Positions 44,750 through 57,700 of a DNA stretch of 64,000 nt are shown one piece after another. Below the pieces are notes generated by a model, which saw only the letters and a list, made by a program, of their open reading frames with translations, was not told the origin of the DNA and did no database searches. A program made the translations under genes and the position numbers. How positions within the stretch are numbered: position 1 is the first letter of the stretch; every line of letters starts with the position of its first letter. Origin of the DNA: Centrapalus pauciflorus (Eukaryota; Streptophyta; Magnoliopsida; Asterales; Asteraceae). The stretch lies in the NCBI GenBank assembly GCA_020465985.1, contig JAANYP010004258.1:1-64000 (forward strand), written 5' to 3'.

Positions 44750-45451
44750 TTTACGCTCACATTTTGCATCCTATATATATAGCCTATAATTTGCCATTAT
44801 TTTAGACACTAAACATTTATCATATTTAAATCAAACATTTAGCACATAAAATTTATTTTTAAACTAGCCAACTAAGTTTCATAATTTTAACAATATATGC
44901 ACATTTAGGCAACCAACTTTATAAATCCAAATTAATTTTTAGAAATTAATCATGGCAAATTAACAAACTTAACACATAAGCACATATCTCATGAAACATA
45001 CATCAATGTTATCATCAAAATCATGCAATTTCACATACTTTGACTCTAAAATGTCAAAATCACCATGAAAACTCCATGGATGACCATGAATCTCAAGCTT
45101 TTATTTTTGCTAAAAAAGTATGAAATAAGTTGCAATAACTCAATAAAAACACTAACCTTGGTGATTGGAAGCTCTACTTGATACAAATCTAGGTTTTTTC
45201 TTCCACACTCTCTCTACCCAAAAATCTTCAAAAATGGATGAAACTACCCACAAAGAGGTGATTCCTAGCCTAGTTCTTTGATATTTATGAAAATGTAGGT
45301 GTTTTGAAGCTTAAATTTGCAAATTTTGGGCACAAAAAAAAATGTTTTTGGGAGAGAGCCGCAAACCCAACCGTGGTATCTTGTTCTAGGGTTGTGAAAA
45401 TGATGAATTGGGGCTCAAAACTGAATTTTAAATCGATGGGCCGCAGGACCA
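44616..45451 (-). other. Leader-like DNA of module 2
   Basis: AT-rich, with an AT microsatellite at about 44718-44738. In element sense it runs from the GC palindrome through a CCCTAGAACAAG-containing stretch to the module 2 start, like a 5' leader. Confidence 0.5.
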
Positions 45452-45465
45452 GCGCAGGCCTGCGC
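45452..45465. repeat. GCGCAGGCCTGCGC palindrome, module 2 copy
   Basis: Identical to the LTR palindrome at 42001-42014 and, like it, followed in plus sense by a C run. It lies about 840 bp upstream of the module 2 ORF in element sense. Confidence 0.9.
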
Positions 45466-45928
45466 CCCCCCTGCGCCCAACTCTGCTAAATTTTCAATTT
45501 TTTACTGTTTTGGTACGCAGGGCTGTAAATCTTTCTTATTTTTGATATGGAATGTAGTCAAAAATTTTTTTGTGAGGGCTAAATTAATTAATTAATTTTA
45601 TCATTATAACCTCCCCTCCCCAACTTAGACTTTTTTGACGTCCTCGTCACATCAAGATTGATTTATCGGTTAAGAACATAGAAAGATAGATTGGTACATA
45701 TTTCTTATTCATAATAATTAAAATTAAACAAACAAAATTCACTTTTATAATTCAACTTAAATAAACATCACACTTTATAATAAAAATAAAGTACTATTAC
45801 AATCCAAATAACATAAATAAACAAACCAAACAAACCAAACCACCACATCAGAAAAAATTAAATACAAACCATACTTAATGTTTTAGCACACATAATTAAA
45901 ATAAATATTAGAATAATTATAAAATTCA

Positions 45929-47116
45929 TCATTCGGTCTGAGATGTGACGGTTTCTTCCAATTCTCCGACAGTGATCTGAAGGTTGGTGAGCCAGTCTGA
46001 GTGACTTTGGAACAGCTTCGCATGCTTGTTTTGTTCCTCTTGCCGCTTTTTAATATTTTTTACCAATTCTTTGTTTGCATTTAGTATGCTTCCCATGACG
46101 TCCTTCAGAATGTTGATTTGAGATCTCATCAAGTCTTCGATTGTTACTTCTTCCCATGATCTTTCATCCTCTTTGTCGTTTTGTCCTTCAGGGTTGTCGG
46201 GTGCAGTGAATGGGATTTGGGTTACTTTAGTAGACTTTGGACAACGAATTTGGAAACCCCTCTCGGTATGTTCAAAAACTAGCCCTACCATCGTAAATCT
46301 TGTAAACCATAAGGTATTTGGGTTAAGGATCTGTATGGGAAAATCCTCAGACACAGTCTTTTCTATCACGAATAATTCAGTTAACATCCTACAATGGGGG
46401 TAACTTATCCATTGGCCTAAGACATGACATTCCTACAAATTTTGCATGATGATGTACCCTTAGGATATTGTCGGGTGTCCATTCATTAATGCGTGTACTA
46501 CTAGAATCTCTTGTGGTTTCACATATGTGGTGTCTTGATGACGCAGAAGTATGTTAAAGATAACAAACTTTCACATAACTTTGGCTAAAGGGCATAAATC
46601 ACCTCTGTTAAAGGCGTTATAGGTCCGGGCAGCTCTAATTGAAATACCAAAAACGGTTGCTATCATTTGATTCCATTGACTAGTCCATTTATTAACTGTA
46701 CGCATTCGATCCCCCTGGGTATTAGACAGTGTCCAGAATTCCGTAGAACGAGGTGTTTCGGTGTCAATTAAAAATTCTTCATATAACTTTTCTCTAGTGA
46801 TTAACACCTCTTTGTTTCCTACCCCTCCCACTAACTCGAAATTGTGTTCTTCAGACCTCTCAATCCTATGCATTGTGGCAAACCACTGTTGGACTAAACT
46901 AGTGTGAATATACGGAAGTTCCCGTTGTATGGCTTTAGCCCATCCTAGCCTCTCAAAACACTCCAAAATTTTAAAATTATCAAAATCACTCTCTTTTATG
47001 CTACGCTCTATGAGAAACCTAGGGGGTTTACCATTGTTAGTGTTTGGTGGAATTTCAAGGAATTCCACATTAAGTGTTTTTTCCAAACGGACATCCCTAG
47101 CGTCGTGGGTTCTCAT
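45929..47116 (-). pseudogene. Athila-type ORF, module 1
   Basis: Starts MRTHDARDVR at 47116. It has the same pattern as module 2 (FDNFKILECFERLGWAKAIQ, then LVQQWFATMHRIERSEEHNF, LITREKLYEEFLIDTETPRS), continuing as WTSQWNQMIATVFGI and FNRGDLCPLAKVM. A TAA at about 46571 follows, then a second part (46387-45929) with FTRFTMVGLVFEHTERGFQI and a coiled-coil end. The two modules are clearly diverged, so this is not a recent duplicate. No known enzyme motif. Confidence 0.7.
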
Positions 47117-47713
47117 TCTAGGTTTTTGGGAGGTTCCAGGACGGTTACCGTTTGCATGGTATTGGATTAAAAATGTGGTGTTTTAATATAATTAATGCAT
47201 GATAATTTTAACACCCTTTTTTCAATAATAATTAACTAATCCTTAGTCTCACCAACAATGTGAGCCCAATCTTACCCTATCAAATGCATGAACTTAAAAC
47301 TTCAATAAAAATATAACCTTTTACAACATAAAAGTTTATAATTGATAAGAAATATGGAAAAATGCATAATTTTTACAAAAGTTTTGTAAAAATAATTTTA
47401 TATTACTTAAATGAACATTTGAAAATTATTAATAACCCTTTTTCTATGAAAACCATATAATTCCCAAAAACTCAATCATGCATGCGTGATAAAACGTAGT
47501 GAAACTTATGTAGAATGAAGTTTAAGGGATTCTAATGAGTATACCTTGATAATCTTAGCGATAAACAAGCGTCGGATCAAAGTTGACGTAGAAAAGACGA
47601 ATTTTGATGTTTTTAGGCTTAGAAAATCTAATTCGCCGTCTTCTGGAACTAGAATTAGGGTTTTGGACTTATAGGAATGATCACTGCCATTTTTATAAGA
47701 TTCTGAGCACGTC
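47117..47713 (-). other. Leader-like DNA of module 1
   Basis: In element sense: a TTATAAAAATGG stretch near 47690, an AACCCTAATTCTAG leader and AT-rich DNA up to the ORF. It looks like an internal promoter plus leader, by sequence only. Confidence 0.45.
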
Positions 47714-47759
47714 GGGCCGCAGGGCAAGCACAGACCTGCGTGCTCCGTGCGCCCGGGCC
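47714..47759. repeat. Diverged GC-rich motif, module 1 copy
   Basis: A GGCCGCAGGGC ... GACCTGCGTGC ... GTGCGCCCGGGCC block, the third relative of the GCGCAGGCCTGCGC palindrome. Confidence 0.6.
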
Positions 47760-48065
47760 TCTGGATTTGCGATCTGGGCCGTGCACTGGTCTTGGAACCC
47801 TAATTCTTTAATTTTTTAATTTTTACGGGTATTCTCCCAAACTTACGCTTGTATTATCGGGTTAAAATAATTTTGTTACGTGCTTAAAAATTTTTATTTT
47901 CTGATGCGGGGTTTTATTATTCAATTTAAATCCTAATTTCTAAACACAACCAAGTTCCGGAAGATGAATCCTCCCCAACTTAATTGGGTACACACAATTA
48001 ACACAAATAAGCAAATAAATACACTTAAAAATAATTAAATTTAAATAATCAAAATACTCTGGGTT

Positions 48066-49229
48066 GCCTCCCAGAAAGCGCTAAGTTTTACGTCTTCAGC
48101 CAGACGTACTGCTCCTAAACTAATTAACTTACCTTAGGATCTTGTAGTCTGATGATCTCAGATACTAACATGTCATTGGTGGCCCATTGAACATATAATT
48201 GAAGTCTATGTCCGTTTACTTTAAATGGCTCACCACCTTTTAGGTCTTGTATTTCTACCGCACCATGTGGGTAGGTATTCGTTACAATAAATGACCTGTC
48301 CATTTACTTTTTAATTTACCAGGAAATAATCTAAGTCTTGCATTAAATAAACAAACTTTATTTCCTTTGGTAAATATTTTATTCTTTTAATCATTCTATC
48401 ATGGAAAACCTTAGTTTTCTCTTTATAAATTCTAGCGCTTTCGTAGGCTTCTATACGAATTTCTCCAGTTCATTTAATTGGAATTTCCAATCAACACCAG
48501 TATCATGTAAATTAAAATTAGTGTTTTTGATTGCCCATAGAGCTCGGTGTTCTAATTCCACTTGGGAGATGGCAAAGCTTACCATATACGAGTTTGTATG
48601 GGGACATACCGATTAGTGTTTTAAATGCGGTTCTGTATGCCCATAGAGCATCGTCTAATTTTGTGACCAATCTTTACGATCAGGTCTGACAGTCTTTTCA
48701 AGGATTCTCTTGATCTCTCTATTAGAGATCTCGACTTGTCCGCTTGTTTGCGGATGATAAGGCGTTGCCATTCTATGATTAACTCCATACTGTTTAAGGA
48801 GTCTAGAAAAATGCTGATTTTTAAAATGTGATCATCCGTCACTGATTATAGCCCTTGGAATACCGTGTCGTGCCAAAATATTTCTTTTAACAAATTTGCA
48901 CACAACCCGGTTATCATTAGTGTGTGTAGCTTCTGCTTCCACCCATTTGAAAACATAATCTACTGCCACTAAGATGTACTCATATCCAAATGATTTAGGG
49001 AATGGTCCCATAAAATCAATACCCCATACATCAAATATTTCGACGATTAATATCGGGGTCATAGGCATTTCATTTCTTTTCGCGATGCCACCAGTTTGCT
49101 GGCATCTTGTGCATCCCTTAACAAACTCGTAGGCATCCTTAAATATCGTGGGCCAGAAGAACTCACACTGCAATATCCAGTGACTAGTTTTCTTTGATAT
49201 GGCCATCGCATGCGTATGTATGGCAGTCT
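48066..49229 (-). pseudogene. Athila integrase, degenerate
   Basis: A zinc-site remnant with CTRCQQTGG, then DFMGPFPKSFG and VDYVFKWVEAEAT (first catalytic Asp), ISDG (second), and HPQTSGQVEISNREIK (catalytic Glu region). The reading frame is lost before the end, but the typical Athila tail (CTTTCTGGGAGGCAACCCAG on the minus strand) closes it near 48066. At least three stops or shifts. Confidence 0.85.
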
Positions 49230-50015
49230 TTAAGAATATCTTGTGTTCCGAGTTCGGGACACATCTTCTTTAATTTGATCTGCTCCTATTTTAAATAGAT
49301 CAGGCTCATCCCAAATGTATTGCCTTGCTCGAGCATAGAAATATTTTCTCTGTTGTGAGTTCCAGTGCTCTGGCAATCTTCCTGTTACGAAATAGTTGAC
49401 TAAATTCGCAAACCAGGGAATTTTAGATACATATAATAATTGTTCATCAGGGAAGGAGTCCCTGATTTGATCAGTTGAGTTCGTTGGGATTAATTGAAGC
49501 CTTGATAAATGATCGACAACAACATTTTCTGTGCTTTTCTTATCTTTAATTTCTAAATCAAACTCTTGCAAAAGAAGGATCCACCGAATCAATCTAGGCT
49601 TGGCATCCTTCTTCAACAACAAATGTCTTAGAGCACTGTGGTCAGAGTACACAATTACTTTTGCCCCCCAAATATAGGATCTAAATTTATCTAGGGCAAA
49701 CACTACAGCTAATAGCTCTTTTTCAGTAGTGGTGTAATTGATCTGTTCTTCATTAAATGTTTTACTTGCATAGTAGATGACCACTGGCTTTTTCTCAAAT
49801 CTTTGTCCTAAAACTGCACCAACTGCATAATCGCTTGCATCGCACATGATCTCTAATGGTTGAGACCAATCCGGAGATTGCAGAATTGGCGCTACGGTTA
49901 ATTTTGATTTAAGCTTCTCAAATGCTTTGATACAAGCATCATCAAAATTAAACTCAATATCTTTTGATAGAAGATTGCATAACGACCTTGAGATCTTACT
50001 GAAATCTCTAATGAA
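49230..50015 (-). pseudogene. Athila RNase H
   Basis: CDASDYAVGAVLGQR, YYASKTFNEEQINYTTTEKE, VYSDHSALRHLL and DHLSRL are all readable in 49230-49847. The reverse transcriptase to RNase H link (49848-50015) is open in another frame. Confidence 0.88.
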
Positions 50016-51131
50016 TCACCGATAAAAACCAACGTGGCCTAAGAATGATCTTATTCCTTTAACGTTGGTAGGTGGTGGAAGTGAGGAAATTAATTGAACT
50101 TTTGCTTTATCTACCTTCATTTCTCTCTCGGACACAATGTGACCTAGGACTACCCCTTCCTTTACCCTAAAATGGCTTTTCTCCCAACTTAATACTAAGT
50201 TGGTTTCAGTGCATCTCTTTAGGACTTTTTCTAAGTGTCCCAGACAATCTTCAAATGTTTTATCAAATATGGAGAAATCGTCCATAAATATTTCAAGAGA
50301 ACTACCCACCATATCTGAAAAGATAGCCATCATACATCGCCGAAATGTGGCAGGTGCGTTACATATTCCAAACGGCATCCTTCGGTAGGCAAAGGTGCCA
50401 TAGGGACAAATGAATGTGGTTTTCTCTTGATCCTCTGGATGAATAGGAATTTGATTGTAACCAGAATATCCATCCAGGAAACAGTAAAACTTTTGTCCTG
50501 CTAATTTTTCCACTTATTGATCTATAAATGGTAGCGGAAAATGATCTTTTGAAGTAGCAGCATTAAGCTTTCTGTAATCTATGCAAACTCTCCACCCAGT
50601 TACAGGGTGAGTAGTTATCTTCTCTCTTTCTTCAGTATCAATAACTGTAATTTCTGATTTCTTGGGCACAGTTTGGGTTGGACTTACCCACTTACTATTG
50701 GATATAGGATATATAATTCCAACATCCAACTATTTTAATACTTCCTTCTTAACTACCTCTCTCAAATTAGGATTCAACCTTCTTTGTGCATCCCGAGCTG
50801 GTTTAGCTTCTGGATCAGTGATGATTCGGTGCATACACAAAGTGGGACTAACTCCTTTTAAGTCAGCTATCGTCCACCCTACTGCTTCTTTATATTTGAC
50901 TAACACTTGCAGTAGAGCTTTCTCTTGCTCTTCAGTCAGATCTGATGAAATTATGACAGACAACGTGTCATTCTGACCTAGAAAAGCATATTTCAGATGC
51001 GATGGTAGCCCCTTTAATTCTAGAACAGGTGGTTGTTCTATTGAAGGTTTGGCTGACTTGGGTAAATCAGTCGGTAATTTTTTAGTCCTATGGGTCCATG
51101 GTGGTTGTTTTGACTCCAATGTGGATTCCAT
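50016..51131 (-). pseudogene. Athila reverse transcriptase
   Basis: WRVCIDYRKLNAATSKDHFP, then a TAA at about 50514-50516, FYCFLDGYSGYNQIPIHPED, FAYRRMPFGICNAPATF and FMDDFSIF (the YVDD-equivalent catalytic site). The N-terminal linker (50730-51131) precedes it. A second TAG near 50730 also splits the frame. Confidence 0.9.
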
Positions 51132-51403
51132 GACTACTTTTAACTCATCACACTCAGTATGATTTAACTTGGCTAATTCATTCTCAGCAAAGAATAATTA
51201 AGTAGCATCTTTGGTGTTGATTAACGAACTATGCTGCTGCGCAAGTTCATCCACAATGTCTATATGATAACATTCTGAATCAATAGCAGAGACACTTGAA
51301 GCATTATATACATTCAGTCTTAATTTCCTATTACCAAAGGCAATATCCATTGCTCCTGTCCTACAATTAATTTGTGCATTAATTGTGGCTAAGAAAGGTC
51401 TGC

Positions 51404-51739
51404 CTAGGATAATAGCAGTTGATTATCTCCCATTGAACTTTCGGTGTCCAATACTAGGAAGTCAACTGCATAGTAAAAATCTTCAACCTTTACTATGACA
51501 TCTGATAAAATACCTCTTGGGCACTTGGTTGATCGATCTGCCAGTTGTAAGATAATATCAGTTGTTTGTAACTGACCTAGATCATGTTTATCAAACAAGT
51601 TTCCAGGTAAAATATTATCACTAGCTCCAAGATCAAGCAATGCCTTTTTAATCTGCACATTTCCTATTGTCACTGGAATCAATGGTGATCCAGGATCTTT
51701 CAGCTTAGGAGGTAGAGAACTAGAAACTACTGCACTCAA
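51404..51739 (-). pseudogene. Athila aspartic protease
   Basis: ALLDLGASDNILP holds the catalytic Asp in the Athila form (DLGAS, not DSGA). The flap-like ILQLADRSTKCPRGI and VDFLVLD follow. The frame stops near 51404. Confidence 0.82.
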
Positions 51740-51943
51740 CTGTTTAGTTAGATTGATCTGCTTTGGGAGCGAGACCTTATACTTTCTTTTCTGAGTACAG
51801 AGATCTTTTAAAAATTTGGCATAAGATGGAACCTGTTGAATGGCCTTTATCAGAGGAATATTGATCTTAACTTGATTACATAAATCCCAAAGATCCTCTG
51901 GTTGTGGGACTCTTTTGCTGTATGGAGAAGATTTTGGATTTTC

Positions 51944-53286
51944 TTAAGCAACATGATAAGGAGGAGGAATTGAAGTATCCTGACTCTTATCCGCCTCCCC
52001 AACTTTGGGTGTTGGAATATCTGCTTTAATTGGCTCTTTAAAAGAAACCTTCTTAGGAACCTCTTTCTTCTTTGGATCCTCTTTCTCCTCATACACGACT
52101 TCAGTGTCGGTATCTTCTTCTGCCTCTTTCTCTTTAGGCATCTCTATTTTGTTGTCTACCTCTCTTCCACTACTTAATGTGGTTATCTTAGCTATTTCAT
52201 TAACTTCGTTAATCTCATGTAACTTATCTTTGTTATGATGATGGGCGTGTGAAGGATTGGGAACAGTATTGGTAGGAAGCTTTCCCTCCTCACGCCTAGT
52301 AAGCGACTCAGCTATCTGACCCATCTGGCGAGTTAACATCTCCATGGTCTTAGTACTGATAACTGATTGCTGTTTCATAAATTCAGCAAATTCTGCGAAT
52401 TGCGCAGAAGTCATATTTGATTCTACTTGAAATTGTGGTTGATCACGATGATTTGACTTATAATAGCGCTCATCCTTAGTTGCTGAAGTTGAACCATATT
52501 GATATTCTCTCTTGGGTGGTTCATATCTCGGTTCGGATTGATGATTGGTAGGTTGATCGTTTTTCCATCGAAAGTTGGGATGGTTTCTCCATCCCGGATT
52601 GTATGTTTCCAAGTATGGATTATCCCTCTCTCGATGAGCTCTAAATCCGTAAACTTCATTAGCAAATTCCTTAGTGGATTGCACTTGAGGGCATGCTTCT
52701 GAATGATGCGATGGATCTCCGCATGTAACACAATTAATTGATACACTAGGGTTTGAAAAACCCTTCATTAATTGGTCCATTTTCTTTCCTAATTCTGAAA
52801 TCTCACTTTTAACCTCACGTTTCCAGGCATTATCTATGCCAATAACTTGAACTCCTATACTATTTTCAGAACCAGCTTGGACTTTAAGACCTTTGCCGAG
52901 TCGATTAAGCAACTCCCAAGCTTCATCGTCTTCTTTTCCTATAAATGTGCCTCCTGTGGCAGCTATAATCATATTACGACTTTCTTGACTCACACCATCA
53001 AAGAATGTTTTGATAAGCATCCATTTGGGTACCTTGTGGTGTAGACAAGCTCTTAGTAATTCGTTCATACGATCGAACGCTTCGTAGAATTGTTCGCCCG
53101 GTTTTTGTTTAAATCAGGTAATTTCCTTTCTTTTCTCAGTTGTGTTACTAATGGGGTAATATTCATTAAGGAATTCACCTTTCATTTGATCCCATGTTGT
53201 AATGCTATTGGTTGGTAAGGATACGAACCAATTCTTCGCTTTCTCTTTTAACGAAAAAGGAAATAATCGAAGTTTTAAACCGTCGG
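51944..53286 (-). pseudogene. Athila gag, C-terminal part
   Basis: MNELLRACLHHKVPKWMLIK, TFFDGVSQESRNMIIAATGG and a single CCHC-like knuckle (CVTCGDPSHHSEACP) are typical Athila gag. The stretch upstream to 53286 (GLKLRLFPFSLKEKAKNW) joins the N-terminal part at 60615 across the Tekay-type insertion. A TGA near 53118 breaks it. Confidence 0.88.
53282..53286. repeat. Target-site duplication GTCGG, left copy
   Basis: GTCGG before the left LTR, repeated at 60610-60614 after the right LTR. Confidence 0.93.
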
Positions 53287-54510
53287 TGTAACAACCTAGC
53301 TTTCAACTGAACTTAATCTCTGTATTTTGAGCCAATAATGTAATTTCATTACATTATTTGAATTGTAATTTAATTAAGTAATGAAAATATTTAATTAAAT
53401 TATATAAATGTTATAAAATATTTAAAGATTAAAAAGATTGAAAGCGGGTCTCTGATTTGAAAAGAATTGACAGAGAACAGATTGACAAAGATTAAAGATA
53501 AAATCCTGAGATAACTCAAGTGGTGGATATATACATCTGCTTGATAAAGACCCCAGACCTGTGAGTTATAGATATTCAGATTTAACATGCTAGATTTCCG
53601 GTTGAGACATATTGTTGATGTTAGATTAATTTGACACTCATATTATCAGCTGGATTGTGATATGTGCACACTATGGTTCGGTGTTGCCCAGTAGATCATG
53701 ATAGCTATTTGATTTATCATTTCATATGACTTTGAGATTTACCATTCATTTCTGATATTCTATGAGATTACTGCTATCATGACTTTGATTACGTATGCTT
53801 CATCATTGCATATACTTTGACATATTGATTCAGCTTGATTAGCCTTGTCGGTCTATTGTTCTAGACCTGGCTATTTCACCAGTTCTATTGAACTTGGTAA
53901 TGACCCTCCGATGTTCCGCCATGTTGATTTACTGGTAGCTAGCCCAGTATGTGGCTGATCCCCACGATTTAAGCGTGAGCGTGGCTTGAACATCATCCGA
54001 CTCTATGACTATTATGTCTCAATCATGAGTGGCTGTAGCGGCAATCAAGACATATCACGCTAGAACTTATGATCCGCTTGATAATGCATGTTAATTTGAA
54101 AATCTATTTACTCACTAAGCATTGCTTACAGTTGCTACCTTACATTTTTATAGGAAAAGACAAAGGAAAGTCGCCTCCCGGACCTAGTTCTTATGTCTTA
54201 CAAGATCAAGGCAAAAGTTTTCATAGACCTCTACTCAGCAAACCCCTTTTGGTACTGATTGGAAGATGACAATTGTGGTGGTTTTGGGTAGACTTGATAT
54301 GATTTTATGATGTAATGTATTAGATTAGATGGTACCCTTTATAAGTTTAATTTGAAAACTGTAAATTGAATTAAACTTAATCTTAATATGTTTGTACTGT
54401 AATTTAATATTCCGCAACTTAATTACTCTATCTTAGTTATGGTTGATATCGTATTGCATGATGTGGGACCTAGACTCGTGACTACCGCCCCGTAAGGGGT
54501 GGTCTTCACA
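53287..54510 (+). repeat. 5' LTR of the nested Tekay-type element
   Basis: TGTAACAACC to TCTTCACA, 1224 bp. Confidence 0.93.
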
Positions 54511-54513
54511 GGA

Positions 54514-54526
54514 TGATATCAGAGCC
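54514..54526 (+). other. Primer-binding site, mutated
   Basis: TGATATCAGAGCC, one base different from the plant iMet primer site TGGTATCAGAGCC. Confidence 0.8.
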
Positions 54527-54709
54527 CATAGTTTGAGTGAATCAAGTATTACGTGAGTAATACTTGGTCTCAAACAGAAGCAATACATATGTATCAATCA
54601 TGTAGGTGGTTTGAACTGAGATAGGATGTACAGACTGTTAGGATGGGAAAAAGGGTACATAGATCTAAGTCTATAAACTGATAGTTAAATGATTTTAATT
54701 TTCGTAAAG

Positions 54710-57700
54710 ATGTCAGGATCTGGTGACATACCAAACAACATGACTCCCCAACAGATGTTTGAAATGATGCAACAGCTATTAGCCCAACATTCTGAACAAC
54801 AAAATAAGAATATGCAAGAACAGCTTCAGGCCAGAGATGAGGCCGAAGCTAAGAGACGTGATGATAAAAAGAATAAGAGAAAAGATAAACAAGTCCAGAA
54901 TGATGAATCTGATTCTGATAACTCGAACCCTAAAACCCAAATTTAACAGCCGAAAGGCTGTAAGTTCAAAGATTTCAAAGCGAGCGGTGCCCTGAACTTT
55001 GAGGGTACAATCAATCCAATTCAGGCGATGGATTGGATCATCCATACTTAAGAGATCTATAGAATCTCTGACTGTTTAGAATCAAAGAAAGTAAGCTATG
55101 TATCTGCGCTGTTTGTTGGTGCTGCCCGTGCCTGGTGGAAAACCCAAAGAAGCATATATGGAGAAGAGGTAATACATACTCTAGAGTGGAATCAATTCCT
55201 AGATATGTTCAATGCGAAGTATTGCCCTATTGATCAACGAGACAAGATGGAAGTTCAACTGATGCAGCTGACCCAAGGAACTAAATCTATTGACGAGTAG
55301 GAACATGAGATCTCGCGACTTTGTGGCTACTCCTCGTATCAAGTAGCTACTGAGGAAAGGAAAATAAATAGATTTTGTGGAGGACTTAACCTGAGATATC
55401 AGCATCCGATGAGTGCGATAAAGTATAAGTCTTATCTGGAAATGGTTGAAGCAGCGAGGCAGATTGAGAGAGGATATCTAGAGTACGGCGATCAACTTTA
55501 TGCACCATCTACGAACCCGACGTGTCCATCTCCCCCAAAGAAACAGAGATTCGGCAGATTCTTCAGGCCAAACAAATCTCAGTCCCAGCAATCTCAGCAA
55601 TCCCAACTGAAAGCTCAAGCCTACTCGCTTACAAATGAACCCCGATTTTGTAAAAGATGCAGAAAATCACACATGGGATTGTGCAATCCAGACGATGTCA
55701 CATTCTTTGCGTGTAATAGAATTGGTCACAGCAGCGAAGAGTGTCCCCAGCGAGGACTTGGATGTGCAAAATGCAGAAAACGCAGACACTTCATGTATTA
55801 GTGTCGTAGTGGACAACGAGGCCAGTCACAATCATCAGCTGGAGGATCTACAATGAAGAGCTCAGCTGCAACTCCGACCGCAAGGACTCGAGCATTTCAG
55901 ATAACAGCAGAGGAAGCGAGAGAAACCCTTGACGTAGTTACCGGTACGTTCCTGTTAAATACGATACCTGCTCGTGTATTATTTGACTCCAGTGCTAGTC
56001 GTTCCTTTATATCGACTACTTTTGCACGAAGACTATCTAAATCTCCATCCAAGCTTCCTGACGTGATTGATATTGAGACAGCCAGTAACAATTACGTTAT
56101 GGCTGATTCTGTTTACCGAAATTGCACTCTGCTCGTTAGTAACATAGTATTCAACCTTGATCTTATTCCGATTCCGTTGAAAGAGTTCAATGTTATAGTC
56201 GGCATGGACTGGTTAATGAACAACGAGGCTACGATCATCTGCAACCGTCGAATCATCAGGATCAAGTCTTCAGACGGCCGAGTGTTAGAAATCAAAGGCG
56301 AGAAACGAAAAGGTGCTCACTGTTTTATATCCGTTGAAAAAGCTCACAAATATTTATCCAAGGATCACGAGGCCTATCTGTGTTATGTTTCATCCGAATC
56401 TGTCTCTGAAGATAATAAGAAATCCATTTCCGGTATCTCAATCGTCTGTGAGTTCCCAGACGTATTCCCTGACGATATTTCTGGAGTGCCACCTGAACGT
56501 CAAGTCGAATTCGGCATTGACTTAGTTCCTGGTGCGGCTCCCATCGCCAAAGCTCCCTACAGACTTGCGCCTGCAGAAATGTAGGAAATGTCTAAACAAT
56601 TGCAAGAACTGTTAGAAAATGGATTTATCCGACCTAGTTCATCTCCGTGGGGTGCACCAGTCTTATTTGTAAAGAAGAAAGATGAAACTCTCCGTATGTG
56701 CATCGATTATCGGGAGTTGAACAAAGTCACTATCAAGAATAAATATCCTCTGCCCAGGATTGATGATCTATTTGATCAACTACAAGGAGCAAGTTACTTC
56801 TCTAAAATTGATCTTCGTTCTGGGTATCATCAATTGAAAGTAAAAGATGAGGATATTCCAAAGACAGCCTTCCGAACGAGATATGGTCATTATGAATTTC
56901 TTGTAATGCCATTTGGTTTAACGAATGCACCAGCGACGTTCATGGATCTAATGAATCGCGTGTGCAGACCGATGCTGGATAAATCAGTTATCGTGTTCAT
57001 AGACGATATTCTGATTTACTCCAAAACGGAGGCTGATCATTCTAATCATTTGCGACAATTGCTAGAATTACTGAGAAAAGAAAGACTCTACGAAAAATTC
57101 TCTAAATGTGAATTCTGGCTCAGACAGGTATAATTTTATATTGTCTTGAGTTATTCCTAAGTGTTCTTGTTCAAATAAAAACTTGAATTCAACTCTGTTA
57201 TTTTTATAGATCCAATTCCTTGGCCATGTTGTATCTGGCGAAGGTATTTCACTCGATCCTTCTAATGTTGAGGTTGTTCAGAAATGGCAAACACCTCGCA
57301 ATGCCTCCGAAATCAGAAGTTTCCTTGGATTTTCCGGTTACTATTCGGCGATTCATTAAGGACTTCTCGAAGATTGCTGTTCCACTCACTATGTTAACAC
57401 GAAAGAATACTCATTTTGTATGGGCAGATAAACAGCAAGAGGCATTTGAAACTTTGAAGCAGAAACTTATTCAAGCGCCGATCCTAGCCTTACCAGAAGG
57501 CAACGATGACTTTGTCGTTTATAGCGATGCATCTGGTACTGGTCTAGGTTGTGTCCTCATGCAAAGAGGAAAAGTCATTGCCTATGCTTCAAGGCAATTG
57601 AAAGACTACGAGAAAAGTGCACCAACTCATGATCTTGAGTTGGCTGCCGTCACCTTTGCACTAAAAATCTGGCGTCATTATCTCTATGGGACTCGGTGTC

